In this document: positions 5,101 through 8,625 of the stretch, in pieces
Layout: each line of letters begins with the position of its first letter
Position numbering within the stretch: the first letter of the stretch is position 1
The notes under the pieces: model-generated
What the model saw: only the letters and a program-made list of their open reading frames with translations
Database searches by the model: none
Told to the model about the DNA's origin: nothing
Program-made: the position numbers and the translations under genes
Assembly: GCA_020832965.1 (NCBI GenBank)
Contig: JAJHRM010000104.1
Location: forward strand, 1 to 8,625
Length of the DNA: 8,625 nucleotides
Source: Thermofilum sp.
Lineage (GTDB): Archaea > Thermoproteota > Thermoprotei > Thermofilales > Thermofilaceae
Reading direction: 5' to 3'

Positions 5101-5770
5101 CACACAGATATTCTCCTAATATGTATAGCGGCCTGCTACCCTGAGAATTTTCCCACTGTTCGCCTAGCGGCCCCTTCAGGGACTTCAGCTCAGCCCTCAA
5201 TACTTCAAGCACTTCGCCATATGCATTGGGCTCGACGATGCCTTCAGGCTCTCTACCCTTTACGTTTACAAAGAACCTGCTATAATATCCACCCCAGGTC
5301 CAAGCCTACGTATTGCTCCAGCCCATCAAATCCTCCCTGAGATCCGTGCCTGGCTTCAGTTCTCTGGGATCCTTTTTTAGCCTCAAGTAGCCCATGTCAG
5401 CCAGCCACTGGTTTACAACAAAAGCCCCCTTCATTGCCTTTACCCCGTGGCCGCTAGCTATCACAATGACTGTATCCCTTGGAAGCTTCCTGTGAAGCTC
5501 TTCAAACCACGAATCAATCCTCTCATATACGTGAGGTATAACCTTGCTATAAGTAGGGTGCTCCTCGTATCTTGGATGACTCGGGTCAAAAAACCTCCAA
5601 AATGCGTGATGCGCCCTATCCACCGCTATCCCGACGTAGAAGAAGACGCCCCAGCTCTTCGCGATAGCCAGGCACCACACTGTCGCAAGTGGTTCTCAAG
5701 CATAGCCGTGACATCGCGGGCCGCCCGCTCCTGTAGACAATGTCAAACACCGGCGGCGTGCGCAGACTAA
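5101..5770 (-). pseudogene. Predicted AP-superfamily phosphohydrolase/phosphodiesterase (COG3379-like), decayed
   Basis: The longest open piece (5306-5680) contains VDRAHHAFWRFFDPSHPRYE, then VIPHVYERID, IASGHGVKAMKGAF and NQWLADMGYLRL. These are the signature order of the predicted alkaline-phosphatase-superfamily phosphohydrolase/phosphomutase family, metal enzymes acting on phosphoester substrates. The next family block, W-S-x-T-x-A-W-x-W-G-G-Y-Y-x-R-x-F-x-N-V-K-G-R-E-P-x-G-I-V, is present but interrupted by an in-frame TAG (5306-5308) between WSNT and AWTWGGYY. Upstream, PPVFDIVYRS (about 5725-5755) and RDVTAMLENHLRQ (about 5685-5715) lie in two other frames, each displaced by one lost base. 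The metal-binding Asp of the D-H-G motif is Gly (GHG, codon 5450-5452). The N-terminal half and the last 80 or so residues are missing. The frame then runs into the flippase gene without a stop. It is very likely non-functional. Confidence 0.72.
5117..5128 (-). promoter_or_regulatory. TATA box for the flippase gene
   Basis: CTATACATATTA on the minus strand is centred about 31 nt upstream of the ATG at 5092 and lies inside the end of the decayed phosphohydrolase gene. A leader of about 5 nt is expected. Confidence 0.4.
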
Positions 5771-5848
5771 CATCCTAAATAACAACCTAACTACGACAGC
5801 TCGACAACTTCCTTTAAAAGCGACACATGCGAATCAGATGTATAAGGA

Positions 5849-5879
5849 CCAAAAAGTAAAAAGAAAAATTATTTTAGGA
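5849..5879 (-). terminator. T-rich terminator after the S8 protease gene
   Basis: Ten nt past the protease stop, the minus strand has several T runs in close order (TAATTTTTCTTTTTACTTTTT). This is the usual form of an archaeal intrinsic terminator. A TTATACAT box follows at about 5838-5848 and may once have driven the decayed phosphohydrolase gene. 5770-5848 holds no gene. Confidence 0.55.
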
Positions 5880-5886
5880 CACGAGT

Positions 5887-8625
5887 TTAGGGCTTCACAA
5901 CCTTAGTCCAGTCCTCGAACATGTAGTAGTCGGTTATCTTGTAGTAGCTGTTGTAGTACCTGTAGTACACAGGCAGCGACGGCAACCTAACCCAGAAGAG
6001 GGCAGACACGTCGAACTTCTGCCCAGAGGCCCCGTAGTTCCACACGTAGAAGCTGAACGTGAACTGGGTGTTCGACGGGAACGGTCCCTGCACATTGCTG
6101 GGAGAGATGTAGTAGCTGGCCGGCGTGTACTGCTGGTCGTAGTCGAGCATGGGTGTCCACGGCCTCCAAGCGTACGCGTAGATGTTGTACACGATGTATG
6201 GCAGCGAGAACCTGATCGGGAACGTGCCGCCGCCGCTCACCGTATCGGGCAGCTTCTGCTGCGCAGGCAGCACGCGCACAACCGCCGAGAACCTCTCGCT
6301 GTCGCCCGCCGACCCATCGAATAGCGCCGACCTCACCACCAGCGTGAACACGCCAGCCTCGGGCTTGCTGTGCGGGTACAACCAGAAGCGGTAGTCGATA
6401 GCCGGGAAGAACACGAACCGCCTCGCGTTCTGTATCGAGCCAGCGCCCGTGCCAACCCAAGCGAAAGTGCCGCCACCCATGTAGTAGAACCAAGAGGCCC
6501 CCTGCCCGAAGAACACGCCGGCGAACTGCCCATCAGGACCGATCGCGAAGCCGATCAGCGACGTGTCGGGCAGCGACCAGGAAGCCGCGTACTCGAAAGC
6601 CAGCCCGTTGGAGACCGAAGGCTTCACGTAGAACCAGCGCCAGTCGCCCGACTCGAACCTCCAACCCCAGTTGTTGGCGCCCCGGATCCTCGAAGCGATA
6701 GGCCACCTCCCGTTAACGCCCGAGGTCAAGTTGAGCGGCGAAGTGCCCACGGTCGCGTACACGTTGAACGAGTAAGGCACGTTGATAGGCAAAGTCACGT
6801 TGCTAACTACGATGACCTGGCCGATGTACGTGGTCGGCACCGCGTTGCTCGGCACTCTGACGGTGAGCGTGAAGGTCTGTGAGGCTCCCGGAGCAATAGC
6901 CGCCGACGAGGGGGACACGCTGACCCACGTCGCAGCACCGTACACAACGTCCACGTAGTTGACCGTCACGCTAACCGGCACTGGCGGCACGTAAGCGTCG
7001 GAGGGCACAGCCCAGCCCCGCACCAGGTCCACCGTGACGACAATGCCCTTATTCCCGGAGAGCTTGCCGGTCGGGTAGGACATCGTGGCAAGGTTCCAGT
7101 TGGACCAGCCGTAGCCGTAGTTGACCAGCACCATCTCGTCCGGGTCAGGCACCCCGTTACCGTTCGCGTCCGACTTCCAGATGTGAACCCACACCCTCAC
7201 CCGCACCGCCGGCTTGTACGAGTTCGACGGGTCGAACGCCGAGTACGGGATCGTCGCCACAACCTCCATGAACCTCCATGTTGCCGTGATGTTAGCCGAG
7301 GTGAAGACCCAGTACGTCCTGTTGTAAGAAGCGTAGGGCGCCAGCGACAGCGACCTCGTTAAGGTCACGCTCCTCGTCAAGTTGAATAACGCCGGGGAAA
7401 CGCTCACGCTCGCAGTCTTGTTCGTCGGGTTCCTCACGGTCAGCGTGATCGAGGCAGTGCCACCCTGCGCGACATCGCCGAAGAACAGCGAGCCGTCGAT
7501 CCTACCGGCGGTTGTGCCCGGCAGCGCGCAGCTAGGCATCGAGAGCTCGGTGCCCGCCCACCGGAGCATCAGAGCCGCGATGTTGTCGCACCACTGCCAG
7601 TACCATATGCTGGAAGCCTTCGACGAGTACGCGGACCACAGCGAGCCGCTGGAGACCTGCAGCTCGTACCTGGCGGAGCTCTTGCCGGAGAGCAGGCGCG
7701 CCAGCGACACCGCCCTGAACGCGTTCACCCTGCCGGCGCCCTCCGAAGCCGTGTCGTAGCGCAGCAAGTCCGCCGCCGAGGTGATCACGTTCTTGACCAG
7801 CGCCGGGTCGGCAGCCGTCCCGAGCACCTGGTAGACCAGCGCGGCGACGCCCGCCGTGAGCGGGGTGGCGTAGCTCGTGCCACCGAACAGCGTGAAGTTG
7901 TAGTGAACAGGGGCCGCCGTGAAGCCGAACGCGCCCACGTTCACCACGTCAGGCTTCACGTAGCCGACCACTGTTGGACCCCTAGCAGACCAGCTGATCA
8001 CCTCGTCGCTCGACCACCCAGCGCCCGACTGCCAGAGCGCCGACCCATCGGACTTGGAGTACACGTAGGCGAAGTGCGTGCTCGTCGAAGCGCCGACCGT
8101 CAAGACTCCCGGCGAGGCGCCCGGGCTAGTGATAGTGCCGTAGCCGGGGCCACCGTTGCCAGCAGCCTGCACGATCAAGATGCCCGGATACCTGGGGTCG
8201 AGGAAGCCCGGCAGCGAGAGACCCGCCACGAACACTGACTCGAGGTCGTAGCCGAAGGCGCCGAAGTCATATGCAAAGTACGAGATGCCCCAGCTGTTGC
8301 TGATCACGTGCGCCCGCTTCGAGCCCGTGTAGTAGAACCTGCCCGTATATGGGTCGACGTCGAAGCCCGCAGCCCACAGCATACCCACCTCCACGTTCCC
8401 GATCCACAGCGCCTTGACGCCCAGGACACCCGCGCCCGGAGCCATGCCCGTAAGCCTCACCACGCCCAAGCCCGTGATGTTGTACGCCACCACGCCCCGC
8501 CCGGCCGCGGCGGACGCGCACGACGTGCCGTGCCCGTAGAAGTCGTAGAAGATGCTCAGCCACCTACCCTGCTTGTCCCAGCCCGGGTAGATCTCAGCCG
8601 GGTAGTTGAACCACCACCACCAATC
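5887..8625 (-). CDS. Subtilisin-like serine protease (S8, pyrolysin type), N-terminus outside window
   Basis: The frame is open to the right edge and gives 912 residues without a start. No true start lies inside: the segment YDFYGHGTSCASAAAGRG before the GTG/M at 8493 is catalytic. Numbering from the edge, His32 lies in G-H-G-T (codon 8530-8532), the oxyanion Asn157 in A-A-G-N-G-G, and the nucleophile Ser251 in G-G-T-S-Y-A-T-P (codon 7873-7875). The catalytic Asp and signal peptide are off-window. After the catalytic domain come two beta-sandwich regions (about 379-479 and 549-627), with a Ca2+-binding-like loop, DANGNGVPDPDE (486-497), between them. A long aromatic-rich C-terminus ends KVVKP without a membrane anchor. 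About ten N-x-S/T sequons suggest a glycosylated secreted enzyme. Large multi-domain S8 proteases of this kind degrade external protein in hyperthermophilic archaea. GC content is clearly higher than to the left. Confidence 0.93.
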   Translation of the reverse strand, partial: DWWWWFNYPAEIYPGWDKQGRWLSIFYDFYGHGTSCASAAAGRGVVAYNITGLGVVRLTGMAPGAGVLGVKALWIGNVEVGMLWAAGFDVDPYTGRFYYTGSKRAHVISNSWGISYFAYDFGAFGYDLESVFVAGLSLPGFLDPRYPGILIVQAAGNGGPGYGTITSPGASPGVLTVGASTSTHFAYVYSKSDGSALWQSGAGWSSDEVISWSARGPTVVGYVKPDVVNVGAFGFTAAPVHYNFTLFGGTSYATPLTAGVAALVYQVLGTAADPALVKNVITSAADLLRYDTASEGAGRVNAFRAVSLARLLSGKSSARYELQVSSGSLWSAYSSKASSIWYWQWCDNIAALMLRWAGTELSMPSCALPGTTAGRIDGSLFFGDVAQGGTASITLTVRNPTNKTASVSVSPALFNLTRSVTLTRSLSLAPYASYNRTYWVFTSANITATWRFMEVVATIPYSAFDPSNSYKPAVRVRVWVHIWKSDANGNGVPDPDEMVLVNYGYGWSNWNLATMSYPTGKLSGNKGIVVTVDLVRGWAVPSDAYVPPVPVSVTVNYVDVVYGAATWVSVSPSSAAIAPGASQTFTLTVRVPSNAVPTTYIGQVIVVSNVTLPINVPYSFNVYATVGTSPLNLTSGVNGRWPIASRIRGANNWGWRFESGDWRWFYVKPSVSNGLAFEYAASWSLPDTSLIGFAIGPDGQFAGVFFGQGASWFYYMGGGTFAWVGTGAGSIQNARRFVFFPAIDYRFWLYPHSKPEAGVFTLVVRSALFDGSAGDSERFSAVVRVLPAQQKLPDTVSGGGTFPIRFSLPYIVYNIYAYAWRPWTPMLDYDQQYTPASYYISPSNVQGPFPSNTQFTFSFYVWNYGASGQKFDVSALFWVRLPSLPVYYRYYNSYYKITDYYMFEDWTKVVKP

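Noticed and set aside
5447..5770. + strand frame of 107 codons opposite the phosphohydrolase remnant
   Set aside because: The minus strand holds the recognised family motifs. This frame is Arg/Pro/Cys-rich and has no features.
6182..8238. Long + strand frames opposite the S8 protease (for example 6370-6882, 7382-7759, 7903-8238)
   Set aside because: They are antisense shadows in GC-rich coding sequence: Arg/Pro/His-rich, without domains or promoters, while the minus frame carries the catalytic motifs.

Overview
The window looks like an accessory stretch of a hyperthermophilic crenarchaeal (Thermoproteota) chromosome. The reasons are a remnant of an archaeal RelBE-type toxin-antitoxin pair, a PIN-domain fragment, PaREP1/HEPN-like small proteins, TATA boxes 24-31 nt upstream of start codons (leaderless or short-leader genes), and a very large subtilisin-like protease of the pyrolysin type. 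I cannot name the genus from the sequence.

Layout: 1-141 is the C-terminal end of a PIN-domain (VapC-like) gene on the + strand. 173-561 (-) is a RelB-like antitoxin whose stop overlaps the start of a RelE-like toxin that breaks off after 39 codons. 580-893 is a gene-poor spacer with (GC)n palindromes and a hairpin. 894-1304 (+) is a PaREP1/HEPN-like protein. 1351-1593 is non-coding or eroded. 1594-1965 (-) is a small retropepsin-like aspartic protease with DVGA instead of DTGA. 2129-2710 (-) is a second PaREP1/HEPN-like protein, preceded by a 20-bp palindrome with a TATA box in its centre. 2860-3708 (+) is an AT-rich, unrecognised gene that looks cut at both ends.

From 3808 everything is on the minus strand. 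A Wzx/MurJ-like multi-pass flippase carries a +1 frameshift at a homopolymer run (3808-5092). Upstream of it lies a decayed predicted alkaline-phosphatase-superfamily phosphohydrolase (about 5101-5770), with two frameshifts, an in-frame amber codon and a lost metal-ligand Asp. From 5887 to the right edge is the C-terminal 912 residues of an S8 protease, intact as far as seen and clearly more GC-rich than the rest.

Two themes link the parts. First, 580-3750 carries seven short (GC)n repeats close to AGCGCGCGCTAT, which sit in spacers, over a promoter, and exactly where reading frames break off. Second, many genes here are fragments: PIN and RelE at the left, the AT-rich gene in the middle, the phosphohydrolase and flippase at the right. 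The region reads as a decaying island of toxin-antitoxin/HEPN genes and surface-polysaccharide genes next to a conserved secreted protease.
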